A program made the translations under genes and the position numbers. Shown piece after piece: positions 25,587 to 34,819 of a DNA stretch of 64,000 nt (position 1 is the stretch's first letter; each line of letters starts with the position of its first letter). The stretch comes from Bacillus pseudomycoides DSM 12442. GTDB lineage: Bacteria > Bacillota > Bacilli > Bacillales > Bacillaceae_G. Below the pieces are notes generated by a model that did not search any database, was not told the DNA's origin, and worked only from the letters and a program-made list of their open reading frames with translations. Location of the stretch: the NCBI RefSeq assembly GCF_000161455.1, contig NZ_CM000745.1, forward strand, positions 2,850,926 through 2,914,925, given 5' to 3'.

Positions 25587-27677
25587 TTGGATTATTTAAT
25601 TGAACTAAATCAGTGGGGTATAAAAGAAGGATTGCCCACCAAGCCCTATGCAGATGCTGATTATATACAAGCTGATAAGAATATACAGGGAATAAACAGT
25701 GCATTACAATTTGCGGCGGTTAACAATTATGCTGAAGTGATTCTTCCAAAGGGGAATTATGCGATCTGTTACCCTCGTGAAATCGCTATGGTTTCTAATA
25801 TTGACTTTAATTTAAATGGTTCAACATTAAAAGTAATATATGATTCTAACAAAAAATCACCATTCGATAATAGAACAACCACTGATTATTACAACTTTAA
25901 AGGAAATAGTGTTGTTTTTAGCAAAACCACTAATTCTCATTTGTTTGGCGGAACCGTCATTGGATGTAGGGATGATAGGAGTTTCTCGAATCCTTTAGAA
26001 GCAGCAATGGAGCACACATATGGAGTTCTCTTTCAAAGAAGCTCAAGTTATTGTTCTATGACAAATTGTACAGTTCGCGATTACATGGGTGATAATGTTT
26101 CATTTAGCTCAGATTCTATATATAACTATGGTGAATTTGATCAAGGACTTACATTAAGTGCTTTAGATTACACAACTGGACAACCAATCACCTCGGCTAA
26201 TACACTCATAACAAAACTGTTAAACATACCTCAAGATTTAACACCAAAGATAAATTCTTTCCTTATAGCTGGCGCAGGCTACGCTAGAAAAACTAATTTA
26301 AATACTAAAGAATTGGACATCTTCTTTTACGACAATAGCAACAAATTCATAGGGGTTATGAAGAAAAGACGAATTTATACCGATATTTCTATTCCTGTTA
26401 CTGCAACTAGGTTTAGATTGCAGTATTACAATGAAACCAACCCAAATAAGAATATGCAGATTACTATTATGTTTGGCGGGATTCCCCATCATAATACAGT
26501 GAAAAAGTGTGAAATATATAATGGGCATAGGGGCGGTATTACTTTAGGTGGTAGCTATAACAAAATTGTAAACAATAAAATCCGTGATAATGGAAAAGGT
26601 TTGGTTAGGTTTTTGGATGGAAAACCGCTTTTCAATGACCCGACTAGATATTCGATAAATATGGAAGATAGTTATGGGGCAAGCTGTACGATAAAAGATA
26701 ACGAAATTTACGGTAGTTATCATGGTATCTTAGTCGGGTGTTACGATGTTTTAATAGAGCACAATCACATTTACAACATTGATAATATTGCAATCAATTT
26801 GTATTCTCTCGTGCATGCAAACATTAAGGATAACTTCTTATACAACTGTCAAAACAACATTGGCCTTATGACTTCTAATTTCAGTGCGGCGTTTGTGAAT
26901 ATCGAAGGCAACAGCTTTACAGGTGGCATCATGAATGTAACTAGTGATTCATACAGGGTTTCATTATCAAACAATCAATACGTAAATCCTGACATGATTG
27001 CAATGGGCGATAATTGCACGTTTGATAATAATTACATTATTTTTACAGAAAATCTAGTTACTGCACCGTGGCTAAAGGCAAACAAAATAAGCAGATGTAC
27101 CTTTAAATCTGTCCCTATACAAAAGGAAATGACGTTTAAAGTGAAAGAGTATGATAATTGTAGATTCGAAAACTTACGAGTCAGATCTGAAAATCCAAAT
27201 CCTAAGAATGTAGATGTCTGTGAATTCACTAGATCAGAATTTATTAATTGTGAGCTGAGAAATCATATGTTTAACGGATGCCCCATGAACGTTAAGGTTA
27301 CTAAATCAAAGCTTATAGATACGACCTGTGAATGCGGTATTACAAATGTGGACAACCAAGTATCATACACGTCATTAGAAGAATGCGATATCACTATCAA
27401 TACCAAAAATAATCTGTTTTTATCAGATACAAACAGACCCTATACAATTTATAAAGCAGCAAATTGTATAGTCACGATAAACAATACATCTTTTGGTGCC
27501 TTATTAGCATCTGGCTCAGCTAATGCAGCGAATGAACTAGTTCTGGAAGGAAATGAGTTTGTTTATACAGGCTCCACACCTCTGAATTTAAAATACTATA
27601 CAAATAAAAATCACATACGTAACTTTGTTGATTCAGACAATATTTTTACAAATATCACTTTACCTACTGTTTCCTAA
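25587..27677 (+). CDS. Right-handed beta-helix protein, phage-appendage/YobO-like
   Basis: A 696-aa protein rich in Asn, Gly and short beta-strand repeats (for example IVNNKIRDNG, IKDNEIYGSYHGILV, IEHNHIYNIDN), the pectate-lyase-like parallel beta-helix pattern. The N terminus (INSALQFAAVNNYAEVILPKGNYAI) matches the start of phage tail-spike or pre-neck-appendage domains, such as B. subtilis YobO. It has no signal peptide. It may bind or cut a polysaccharide. TTG 25587 has AGGGGTGA 7 nt upstream. No other phage gene is near, so it is a stranded morphogenesis gene or a domesticated one. Confidence 0.72.
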   Translation: MDYLIELNQWGIKEGLPTKPYADADYIQADKNIQGINSALQFAAVNNYAEVILPKGNYAICYPREIAMVSNIDFNLNGSTLKVIYDSNKKSPFDNRTTTDYYNFKGNSVVFSKTTNSHLFGGTVIGCRDDRSFSNPLEAAMEHTYGVLFQRSSSYCSMTNCTVRDYMGDNVSFSSDSIYNYGEFDQGLTLSALDYTTGQPITSANTLITKLLNIPQDLTPKINSFLIAGAGYARKTNLNTKELDIFFYDNSNKFIGVMKKRRIYTDISIPVTATRFRLQYYNETNPNKNMQITIMFGGIPHHNTVKKCEIYNGHRGGITLGGSYNKIVNNKIRDNGKGLVRFLDGKPLFNDPTRYSINMEDSYGASCTIKDNEIYGSYHGILVGCYDVLIEHNHIYNIDNIAINLYSLVHANIKDNFLYNCQNNIGLMTSNFSAAFVNIEGNSFTGGIMNVTSDSYRVSLSNNQYVNPDMIAMGDNCTFDNNYIIFTENLVTAPWLKANKISRCTFKSVPIQKEMTFKVKEYDNCRFENLRVRSENPNPKNVDVCEFTRSEFINCELRNHMFNGCPMNVKVTKSKLIDTTCECGITNVDNQVSYTSLEECDITINTKNNLFLSDTNRPYTIYKAANCIVTINNTSFGALLASGSANAANELVLEGNEFVYTGSTPLNLKYYTNKNHIRNFVDSDNIFTNITLPTVS

Positions 27678-27708
27678 TGAAGACTAAGTGTATGTGAAGC
27701 AATAAAAG

Positions 27709-27738
27709 AAACCGGCTATGTAATAGGAGTCGGTTTTT
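27709..27738 (+). terminator. Intrinsic terminator
   Basis: AAACCGGCT and AGTCGGTTTTT pair with one mismatch around a 10-nt loop. Confidence 0.75.
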
Positions 27739-27918
27739 AATACATAACGTATTTATTCCATGTTAAGCGGGGGCAACCGGTTTAATAGGGTCAGTCGCCC
27801 CCGGGAATCGCCTTATCTCTATCAATCTAAAAAATAAACTACCTCAAGATGAGAAAAATGAATTTCGTTGCTATAAAAGGCACAAATTTCTCGTTTTGGG
27901 GATATTTGCATTTCTTAG

Positions 27919-27965
27919 CTTGATGGCAATGGGATGAAGCCCCCACTGATCAAACTTTCACTTTA
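27919..27965 (+). repeat. bcr1-like repeat, 3' fragment
   Basis: GGGATGAAGCCCCCACTGAT, then AAACTTTCACTTTAT, matches the last third of the full-length copies at 37851 and 55065. No 5' part is present. Upstream, CGGGGGC...GCCCCCG at about 27767-27802 forms an isolated GC-rich stem. Confidence 0.7.
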
Positions 27966-28127
27966 TTGCATTTCAAGGTTTAAAAATAATATCTATTAAA
28001 AAACCATATGAATTGAATCAAGTTATAAAAATATATATTAATCTAGGTTACATATGTAAGTGATGAATCATAGAATATGAGGTAATACTAGTGCAAAAAC
28101 ACGAAATACTTATTAAGGAGCGATCAA

Positions 28128-28679
28128 ATGAAGACATACTTTAATAAAAGAAGAATAAGCAGAAGAGACTTGAAGGAATATAAGCTCATTGGGGATGGGA
28201 AGGATGGAGAAGTATATCAATTAACTCATGATAAATGTGTGAAAATGTTTTTCCTGGAAGAAACTCGAAAAAAAGAGTTGAAAGCTCTGGTAATTGGACA
28301 ATCATCACCTATTATTCCACGACTTTATGAATATGGAGAAAATTATATTGTCATGGAGTATATACATGGAATTTCACTTGCACGTCACTTGAAAAAAGAA
28401 AAACAGATCACTGAAGAATTAACTGAAAAAATATTAATAATGTTGGATGAATTTAAAAAGATCGGATTTACCAGATGGGACACGGAAGTAAGACACGTTT
28501 TAATAAATGAAGAAGGTCAGTTAAAAGTTATTGACCATAAAAGAGCTTTTACCTCAAATAGCAAGGCTCCTATTAAATTATTAAAGGGGTTTAAAAAATT
28601 TGGACTGTCACAGGATTTTTTAAACTATGTGAAGAATATACCTTCTTCTGCTTATAATACATGGGTGAAACATAGATAA
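28128..28679 (+). CDS. Protein kinase-like protein
   Basis: A 183-aa short kinase fold: glycine-rich IGDGKDGEVYQL, the ATP-binding Lys in KCVKMFF, hinge IVMEYIHGISL, a catalytic-loop-like FTRWDTEVRHVLIN and the metal site as KVIDHKRAF instead of DFG. It resembles the small RIO/Bud32-like or YrzF-type kinases of Bacillus. AAGGAG precedes the ATG. It stands 160 bp before the sugar-modification operon on the same strand and may belong to that module; substrate unknown. Confidence 0.72.
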   Translation: MKTYFNKRRISRRDLKEYKLIGDGKDGEVYQLTHDKCVKMFFLEETRKKELKALVIGQSSPIIPRLYEYGENYIVMEYIHGISLARHLKKEKQITEELTEKILIMLDEFKKIGFTRWDTEVRHVLINEEGQLKVIDHKRAFTSNSKAPIKLLKGFKKFGLSQDFLNYVKNIPSSAYNTWVKHR

Positions 28680-28842
28680 AAAACCGAACGACCTGGGCCA
28701 TGCCCTGCACATGCTTAAGGAAGGGGACTTCTGTTGGAATACTGTTAAAAGATGATAAACAATAGAGCAAGCTCTCCGCTAATGACCGTTTCTTTTTGTA
28801 GCATCAATCATAAGTTAAGTAGTACAAGGAGTGATAAAAATA

Positions 28843-29499
28843 ATGAGAGAGTGTGTTTTAGTCATTGGTGCTCACCCTGACGATGAGCTATTAGGAGCCG
28901 GCGGGACTTTAAAAAGACTAGTAGAAAATGGCTATCGGGTAATTTCAATCATTACCGCTTTAGGAAGAAAAGAGGAAGCACATCACATACAGCAGCTAAG
29001 CCGGTGTGCAAATAAGGTAATTGGTATTGAAGAAGTGATATTCCTCGAGCATGCTAATTTAGAGTTAGAATTAATTCCGCTGCATCAGTTAACGAAAGAA
29101 ATAGAACAATTAATACAGACCTATAAACCGAGTAAAATCTTCACCCACCATTATGGAGATGTCAATATTGATCATTTAATTACTTTTCAAGCGGTTTTGA
29201 CCGCGACTCGACCTCTGCCGAACCAAAAACCGATAGAATTAATTACATTTGAAACGGTTTCCTCTAGTGAGTGGAATATCCACACGAATGATAAGGCTTT
29301 CAAAGCTAATTATTTTGTCGACATTACAGATCAAATGGATTCAAAGATTGCGGCGCTCAAACATTACGATGTAGAAATGAGAGATTTTCCTCATCCTCGT
29401 TCATATGAAGGAGTTCAGTATTTAGGAAGAGTTAGAGGAATGACGATTGGCGTACAATACGCTGAAGCGTTCGAAGTGGTAAGGAGGATATGGCGATGA
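28843..29499 (+). CDS. PIG-L family (LmbE/BshB-like) deacetylase
   Basis: A 218-aa protein with the zinc-binding AHPDDELLGAGG motif near the N terminus and the downstream FTHHYGDVNIDH that supplies the remaining His and Asp. PIG-L enzymes remove the N-acetyl group of GlcNAc conjugates, as in bacillithiol (BshB), mycothiol and GPI synthesis. ATG 28843 lies 11 nt after AAGGAG; GTG 28831 overlaps that site. Its stop overlaps the next start (ATGA), so it heads a tight operon with a glycosyltransferase. Confidence 0.9.
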   Translation: MRECVLVIGAHPDDELLGAGGTLKRLVENGYRVISIITALGRKEEAHHIQQLSRCANKVIGIEEVIFLEHANLELELIPLHQLTKEIEQLIQTYKPSKIFTHHYGDVNIDHLITFQAVLTATRPLPNQKPIELITFETVSSSEWNIHTNDKAFKANYFVDITDQMDSKIAALKHYDVEMRDFPHPRSYEGVQYLGRVRGMTIGVQYAEAFEVVRRIWR

Positions 29500-30824
29500 A
29501 AAAGAAGCCTATGTTTCCATATCCCTATGTAATTAAAGAAATGGATAAATATTTTGGAATTCATTCGTTCTCATTTCAAAAAAAGAAGAATGAAATGTAT
29601 GAACGTTATACAAATACAGGGCCAAAGACGGTCCGAAAGAAAAGCCTTTCTATATTAATTGCTACGTTTTGGGACTATCCTCATACTGGAGGTTTATCTA
29701 ATTATATTACGGCACTTAGTGAAGGGTTAAGACAACAAGGACATCAAGTTGACATTATCTCCCCTAATCAATTTCCTCGGAGTAAAGTAGAGACCCTGCG
29801 TGAAGTAATTGTTCCCAGATTAAAAGATTTCTTTAATACACGTTATGGAAGTTATAATAGCATGATTTTGAAAAATCACAGACATATGTATATCTATGAA
29901 AGGATGCTTCTTCACAATATCGACTTAAAAAAATATGATATCTTCCATGCGCAAGATTTGTTTACAGCGAATATATTAGGAAGAATCAATGTATATTACG
30001 GAAAACCTTTGTTGTTTACACCCCATGGGATGTTTACCTTTAACCGGCTGAAATTTGGTATATTTAAAAAAGGTTCGCTGGAAGAAGTCTATTATAAAAC
30101 ATTAGAAAGAAAGGCCATTGAATTTGCCAATCATCTCATCATTCTCAGTGATTCATTTCGTGATCCGTTAATGCAGCTAGGGACCAAACAAGAGAACATG
30201 ACAACTGTGCTTACAGGCATTGATTACCCTGAGAAGTATCGCACAAAAAATACATCAGCACACAAGAAGGTCGTTATTACATGTGTGGCAAGATTAGGCC
30301 CAAGAAAAGGCCATAATGTATTATTTGACGCACTTTCAAAGCTGAAAAGAAAATATACTGATAACATTAAAGTGCTCATTGTCGGAGATGGTGAGATGAG
30401 AGACACTTTAGAAAAGCAAGTCGATTCTTTGGGTCTTTCCATGGTGAAGTTTTTAGGGGCAAGGGATGATGTGCCAAACATTTTAAGCAAAACCGATATT
30501 TTTGTACTTCCAACCTTAAACGACAGCCTGCCTATTTCTATCATTGAGGCCATGCATAGTGGAGCTTGTGTCATTTCGACAACATCGGGAGGCATACCTG
30601 AATTGGTGAATCACTCCAAGACAGGCATTCTAGTCGCTCCAGGAGATACAGATAAACTGGCACGTGCATTAAAGTTCGTCATTGCAAATCAGCAAGATCG
30701 GGAGCAGTTGGGTGAAAATGCAAGAAACTTTGCTAAAAAGCATTTAACTAGAGAGACAATGACAGCTCATATTGAAAAGATCTACAAAAAGTATTTGAGT
30801 GAGGAAGAATTCTATGAATCATGA
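29496..30824 (+). CDS. GT4 family glycosyltransferase (first copy)
   Basis: A 442-aa retaining glycosyltransferase. After an unusual N-terminal extension of about 50 residues comes the GT4 Rossmann start (SILIATFWDYPHTGGLSNYITAL), HAQDLF, TPHGMF, then the C-terminal half with ARLGPRKGHNVLFDAL, VGDGEMRDTLE and the nucleotide-sugar-binding PTLNDSLPISIIEAMHSG. ATG 29496 overlaps the deacetylase stop by ATGA with AAGGAGG 8 nt upstream. It is a paralogue of the gene at 33089. It probably transfers a sugar from a UDP- or GDP-donor. Confidence 0.9.
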   Translation: MKKKPMFPYPYVIKEMDKYFGIHSFSFQKKKNEMYERYTNTGPKTVRKKSLSILIATFWDYPHTGGLSNYITALSEGLRQQGHQVDIISPNQFPRSKVETLREVIVPRLKDFFNTRYGSYNSMILKNHRHMYIYERMLLHNIDLKKYDIFHAQDLFTANILGRINVYYGKPLLFTPHGMFTFNRLKFGIFKKGSLEEVYYKTLERKAIEFANHLIILSDSFRDPLMQLGTKQENMTTVLTGIDYPEKYRTKNTSAHKKVVITCVARLGPRKGHNVLFDALSKLKRKYTDNIKVLIVGDGEMRDTLEKQVDSLGLSMVKFLGARDDVPNILSKTDIFVLPTLNDSLPISIIEAMHSGACVISTTSGGIPELVNHSKTGILVAPGDTDKLARALKFVIANQQDREQLGENARNFAKKHLTRETMTAHIEKIYKKYLSEEEFYES

Positions 30825-31989
30825 ACACGCAGCAGTTGTACTGGACTTAAGTGCCAATGGAATCGGAATCATCAGAAGCTTAGCGAGAAAAGGGATCAAC
30901 GTTTATGCGTTCGATATAGAGAAACCTTATAAGATAGGAAAATCACGTCTTGCTTCATGTGGAGTATGCCCAAGTCCTTTATCAGAAGAAAAGGAATTAC
31001 TAACTTTTTTAATCAATTTGGCTAAAGAATTTAAACTGAAACCGATTTTGTATACAGGTGCGGATGATTATGTGGTGTTCATTTCAAAATATCGAATGGA
31101 ACTGTCTAACTACTATTTATTTTTGTTTCCTGAACATTCGCTGATTGAAGAAATACTGGATAAACACAAAATGTATGAATTAGCAGTGAAGCATAATATT
31201 CCATGTCCTAAAACGTATGTGATCGAACATAAAGAACAAATGGAAGAAGCGATATTGGCCCTCGATTTCCCATGTATATTAAAGCCGACTTTGGGCCATG
31301 AGTTTCGAAAAAAAATAAATAAAAAGGCCATATTCATAAAAGATCCAGATCAACTAAGAAATGAGTATGAATTGTATCGACAGCATGGAAAGCTCATCAT
31401 TCAGGAAATCATTCCTGGCGACAATCAGCATTTTTATAAAGTGGCCACTTTTTATGACGACAATATGGAGCTACTAGCGTTATTTTCTTTGCAAAAGAAT
31501 CATCAATTCCCAGCTGAATTTGGAACGGGAGCTCATATTGTTAGTAAACAAGTTCCAGAATTGGTGGATATGTGTTTACCATTTTTTAAAAAAATGAACC
31601 TTAAAGGTATTGGTATGGCAGAGTTTAAAAAGGACCCCCGAGATGGGATTTATAAGTTTATTGAAATAAATCCTCGTTTTTGGTTAACGCATAGCTTGAC
31701 AGGACCTGCTGGCGTGGATTTTGTTTATATGTATTATTTATATTTAACCAAGCAAAACCCCGGGCCGAGGCTCAAACAAATAGACGGTGTCAAATGGATT
31801 TATCTTGTGCGGTATTATTTAACGTTCCGTCACAAGAAAAAAAGAGCTGAAATGACGTGGAAAGATTTTTATGAAGGTTTGCGAGGCAAAAAAGAGTTTG
31901 CTTTGTTTGCATGGGATGATCCAATGCCATTCATTAGAAGTGCGTGGTCTCATTTGAAGAACGCCTGGAAACAAAAACGAAAGGAATGA
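30814..31989 (+). CDS. ATP-grasp ligase-like protein
   Basis: A 391-aa protein. N-terminal pre-ATP-grasp region (VVLDLSANGIGIIRSLARKG), then the ATP-grasp core: FPCILKPTLGHEF, KLIIQEIIPG, GMAEFKKDPRDGIYKFIEINPRFW with the Mg-binding Glu/Asn. It resembles carboxylate-amine ligases that activate a carboxylate with ATP and join it to an amine. Beside a deacetylase that would expose an amine this makes chemical sense. ATG 30814 overlaps the preceding gene by 11 nt with GAGGAAG upstream. Confidence 0.85.
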   Translation: MNHEHAAVVLDLSANGIGIIRSLARKGINVYAFDIEKPYKIGKSRLASCGVCPSPLSEEKELLTFLINLAKEFKLKPILYTGADDYVVFISKYRMELSNYYLFLFPEHSLIEEILDKHKMYELAVKHNIPCPKTYVIEHKEQMEEAILALDFPCILKPTLGHEFRKKINKKAIFIKDPDQLRNEYELYRQHGKLIIQEIIPGDNQHFYKVATFYDDNMELLALFSLQKNHQFPAEFGTGAHIVSKQVPELVDMCLPFFKKMNLKGIGMAEFKKDPRDGIYKFIEINPRFWLTHSLTGPAGVDFVYMYYLYLTKQNPGPRLKQIDGVKWIYLVRYYLTFRHKKKRAEMTWKDFYEGLRGKKEFALFAWDDPMPFIRSAWSHLKNAWKQKRKE

Positions 31990-33050
31990 AAACGTTGTAC
32001 GAGGCAAAAGTATTATTCCATCATTTTGAGAAGTTGAAGATTTCAGAAAAGCTTTCTTATTCAATGGCCGAGAGGGTTGTAATAGACCCTGCTAAAATCG
32101 AGTGTCTAAAATCAACAACAAGAATGAGTATCTACAAATTATCTCTTCGAAAGAAAACGAATCATTATCCCATTATTTTAAAAATATATCATTCAACAAA
32201 CTATAAAAATGAAGTAGAGATTAATGTATATCAGAGAGCTTATCCTATATTGAAAGAGTTTCTTCCTCAAATATACCATGTTGAAAAAAACGGAAATGAC
32301 ACCTGGATATTCATGGAATTTGTTCAGCAAGTACGCGGCCAGATCACCTTCTCCCCGAAACATTTTGACTACATTATCCCCACAGTTGCCAAACTTCACG
32401 CACACACATTTGAAGACAATTTTAAAAAGCATAAAGATGTTTGGAAATCTTGGCTTCCTATTTATGAATCAAGCCACATGAGAAGTAATCGAGCCAAATA
32501 TATTGGAAAGACGATTGCTTTTCTCGATGACGCAGCGAAAGACGACCGGTTAAGGGAGATCATTAAACCCTATCATAAACCGTTAATAAAACTATGTCAT
32601 AAGGGACCGGATTTTTTCCCGAAACTATTTGAAAATGGTTCATCTATAACGCATGGTGATCTTCATATGCAAAACATATGCAGCAACAATGTGACACCGG
32701 GTGCACCATGGAACATCCAGTTTATCGATTGGGAGTCCATTAAATATGCACCCGTCTGGTTTGATATGGTTGTTTTAGTCGAAATATTATTAGGTTTCAG
32801 AAAAGATTGGCAGAGCCATGCAGAAGAAATTCGCACGCATTGTGTGAAATTATATACAAAACAAATGCAGAAGAATGGCATTCAATTTAAAACGGCTCCA
32901 ATTGACCTTTATAAAATGGCGTATTTGCAGAGAACATTAGAAAAGGGATTGCATACCCAGCTACGAAGAATATTTGATAACCGCGGTGGCGAGCTATTAA
33001 CGTATCATCTTGAAAGAGTTTCAACTTGGGGAAGAGAATTAGGTTTATAA
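31986..33050 (+). CDS. Aminoglycoside phosphotransferase-like (APH) kinase
   Basis: A 354-aa protein with an APH/choline-kinase fold. ATP-Lys lies in IILKIYH, the catalytic loop is THGDLHMQNIC and the metal site is FIDWES. Such kinases phosphorylate a hydroxyl of a small substrate such as a sugar or amino alcohol. ATG 31986 overlaps the ATP-grasp stop (ATGA), with GAAAGG just upstream. It lies in the middle of the sugar operon, so a biosynthetic role is likelier than antibiotic resistance. Confidence 0.85.
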   Translation: MKTLYEAKVLFHHFEKLKISEKLSYSMAERVVIDPAKIECLKSTTRMSIYKLSLRKKTNHYPIILKIYHSTNYKNEVEINVYQRAYPILKEFLPQIYHVEKNGNDTWIFMEFVQQVRGQITFSPKHFDYIIPTVAKLHAHTFEDNFKKHKDVWKSWLPIYESSHMRSNRAKYIGKTIAFLDDAAKDDRLREIIKPYHKPLIKLCHKGPDFFPKLFENGSSITHGDLHMQNICSNNVTPGAPWNIQFIDWESIKYAPVWFDMVVLVEILLGFRKDWQSHAEEIRTHCVKLYTKQMQKNGIQFKTAPIDLYKMAYLQRTLEKGLHTQLRRIFDNRGGELLTYHLERVSTWGRELGL

Positions 33051-33088
33051 GATAAATAAAATTTTCACATTAGTAGAGTTAGGAGGAG

Positions 33089-34417
33089 ATGCTTCTGAAT
33101 ACAATAAAGGAAGAGCGAAATGAATACATCTGTCCCTTCCATGCGAGCCTGCTAAAAGTCATGGATGAATACTATAAAATAGATAGTAAAAAGAATCATT
33201 TAATGGAACCATTTCAGACATTTGGAATCAAAAAGAATCGCATACCAAGTAAAACAAATAAACTAAAGATCCTCTACGTAACGTTTTTGCGATATCCAAA
33301 TACTGGAGGGTTATCAAATTATATTACTTCCTTAAAAACAGGTTTTGAAAAGTATGGTCATGACGTAGATGTCATCTCACCTACTCAAATGACAGCAGTT
33401 CATCTAGAGCAAGATATCCCGCAGGCTGCCGAACATGCAAGGGACTTTCTGCTGCAACGATATGGTACAGTTAATGAAAAAATTATAAAAAACACTAGTT
33501 TCATGAACGTGTATAAGTCTTTCTTAAGAGGAAGAGGTCTAGAACAATATGATGTGTTTCATGCACAAGATTTATTTTCTGCCTTTTTATTAGGACAACT
33601 AAATCTAGAATATAAGAAACCTCTTTTTTTTACACCGCATGGACATTTTACAAAAAGCCGGTTAAAGTTCGATAAAATAAAAAAAGGATCAATTGAGGAA
33701 GTTTATTTTAGTGAAATTGAAAAACAGGGAATAAGAGCATCTGATCAAATCATAACGATCAGTAATTCTTTTCATTCCCCTTTAAAAGAGTATGGCGCAA
33801 AGATAGAACAACTGGTTACTGTTCATACAGGCATACATTTTCATCAAGCTTCTATACCTAAACAAGAGTATGATGATAATCTTGTAATTTCCTGTGTTTC
33901 CCGCCTTTCTCCCAGAAAGGGTCATGACATTTTTCTCAAAGCGCTCTCGCAAATTCAACAAGATTTATCTAATGTAGAAATATGGATTGTTGGTGATGGT
34001 GTCATGAGAGAAAGACTAGAAGACCAAGTACTACAACTTGGTCTCGACAATATCAGGTTCTTTGGCAGAAGAACAGATATACCAGAAATCCTTTCCTCTT
34101 CTGCTATCTATGTCTTACCTACCATTAACGATAATTTTCCGATTTCAATTATTGAAGCTATGTTTTCTCGTCAAGCTATTGTTACAACAAATTGCGGTGG
34201 TATACCAGAAATGATTCAAAACGGAAAAACAGGGATCATTTGTGAACCGGGAAATGTACAACAACTTTCCGATGCTCTTAAATTGCTTTTAGCAAATAAG
34301 AGTCTTCGTGAACGTTTAGGAAGAAATGCTCAGGAATATTCACGACAACATCTAACTCAAGGTGGGATGATTTCAAAGATAGAAAGAATCTATCACTCTT
34401 TTATAAGCGATATGTAG
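33089..34417 (+). CDS. GT4 family glycosyltransferase (second copy)
   Basis: A 442-aa paralogue of the gene at 29496, alike along its full length, including an N-terminal extension, TGGLSNYITSL, HAQDLFSAFLLGQLN, TPHGHFTKSRLKF, SRLSPRKGHDIFLKAL and PTINDNFPISIIEAMFS. Two related transferases in one operon suggest two successive sugar transfers. The start is uncertain: AGGAGG lies only 2 nt before ATG 33089 but 8 nt before a CTG at 33095. It is separated from the kinase gene by 38 nt. Confidence 0.88.
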   Translation: MLLNTIKEERNEYICPFHASLLKVMDEYYKIDSKKNHLMEPFQTFGIKKNRIPSKTNKLKILYVTFLRYPNTGGLSNYITSLKTGFEKYGHDVDVISPTQMTAVHLEQDIPQAAEHARDFLLQRYGTVNEKIIKNTSFMNVYKSFLRGRGLEQYDVFHAQDLFSAFLLGQLNLEYKKPLFFTPHGHFTKSRLKFDKIKKGSIEEVYFSEIEKQGIRASDQIITISNSFHSPLKEYGAKIEQLVTVHTGIHFHQASIPKQEYDDNLVISCVSRLSPRKGHDIFLKALSQIQQDLSNVEIWIVGDGVMRERLEDQVLQLGLDNIRFFGRRTDIPEILSSSAIYVLPTINDNFPISIIEAMFSRQAIVTTNCGGIPEMIQNGKTGIICEPGNVQQLSDALKLLLANKSLRERLGRNAQEYSRQHLTQGGMISKIERIYHSFISDM

Positions 34418-34424
34418 AACATGT

Positions 34425-34601
34425 ATGGAACGTCGTAATAAAAGAAATGATGCCTCAATCTATAAAGGAGAAATTCTTCATAGCCAGTTAAATAATAGTA
34501 AAGCGATTGAAGTATTAAAATGGAAGCCTGCTTCAGACGTCTCATTTGGTTTAGACCAAACGATTTCTTACTTAAAGAAAGCAAATCAAAGTAAAAGCTG
34601 A
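34425..34601 (+). pseudogene. C-terminal fragment of an NAD-dependent sugar epimerase/dehydratase
   Basis: The 58-codon frame contains GEILHSQLNNSKAIEVLKWK followed by PASDVSFGLDQTISYLKK, the characteristic tail of extended SDR nucleotide-sugar epimerases (a nucleotide-binding Rossmann domain should precede it). There is no ribosome binding site and the enzyme core is missing. It is a leftover of a gene once attached to the sugar operon. Confidence 0.7.
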
Positions 34602-34695
34602 CTTAAAGAAATTTGTATGTATGAAGAATGAATAGATAACTCATATGTGAGGAGCTAGTGTATTTGTCAATTGAAAATCCAGCCATTTTGTCATT

Positions 34696-34746
34696 AAAAA
34701 CCCAGCCACTTCTTCGAAGTAATTGAAGAAGAATGGCTGGGTTTTT
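34696..34746. terminator. Terminator after the sugar operon
   Basis: AAAAACCCAGCCA and TGGCTGGGTTTTT form a 13-bp perfect outer stem with an inner CTTCTTC/GAAGAAG pairing; T-runs exist on both strands. Confidence 0.9.
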
Positions 34747-34819
34747 AACGATTATACGGGCTGACTTTTAGATTACCAAATACAAAAGTCGCTTTAGTGA
34801 CACTAAAATTTCTTTTATT

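Noticed and set aside
31986..33050. APH-like gene as an antibiotic-resistance determinant
   Set aside because: It overlaps biosynthetic genes on both functional and sequence grounds, so a biosynthetic kinase is likelier.
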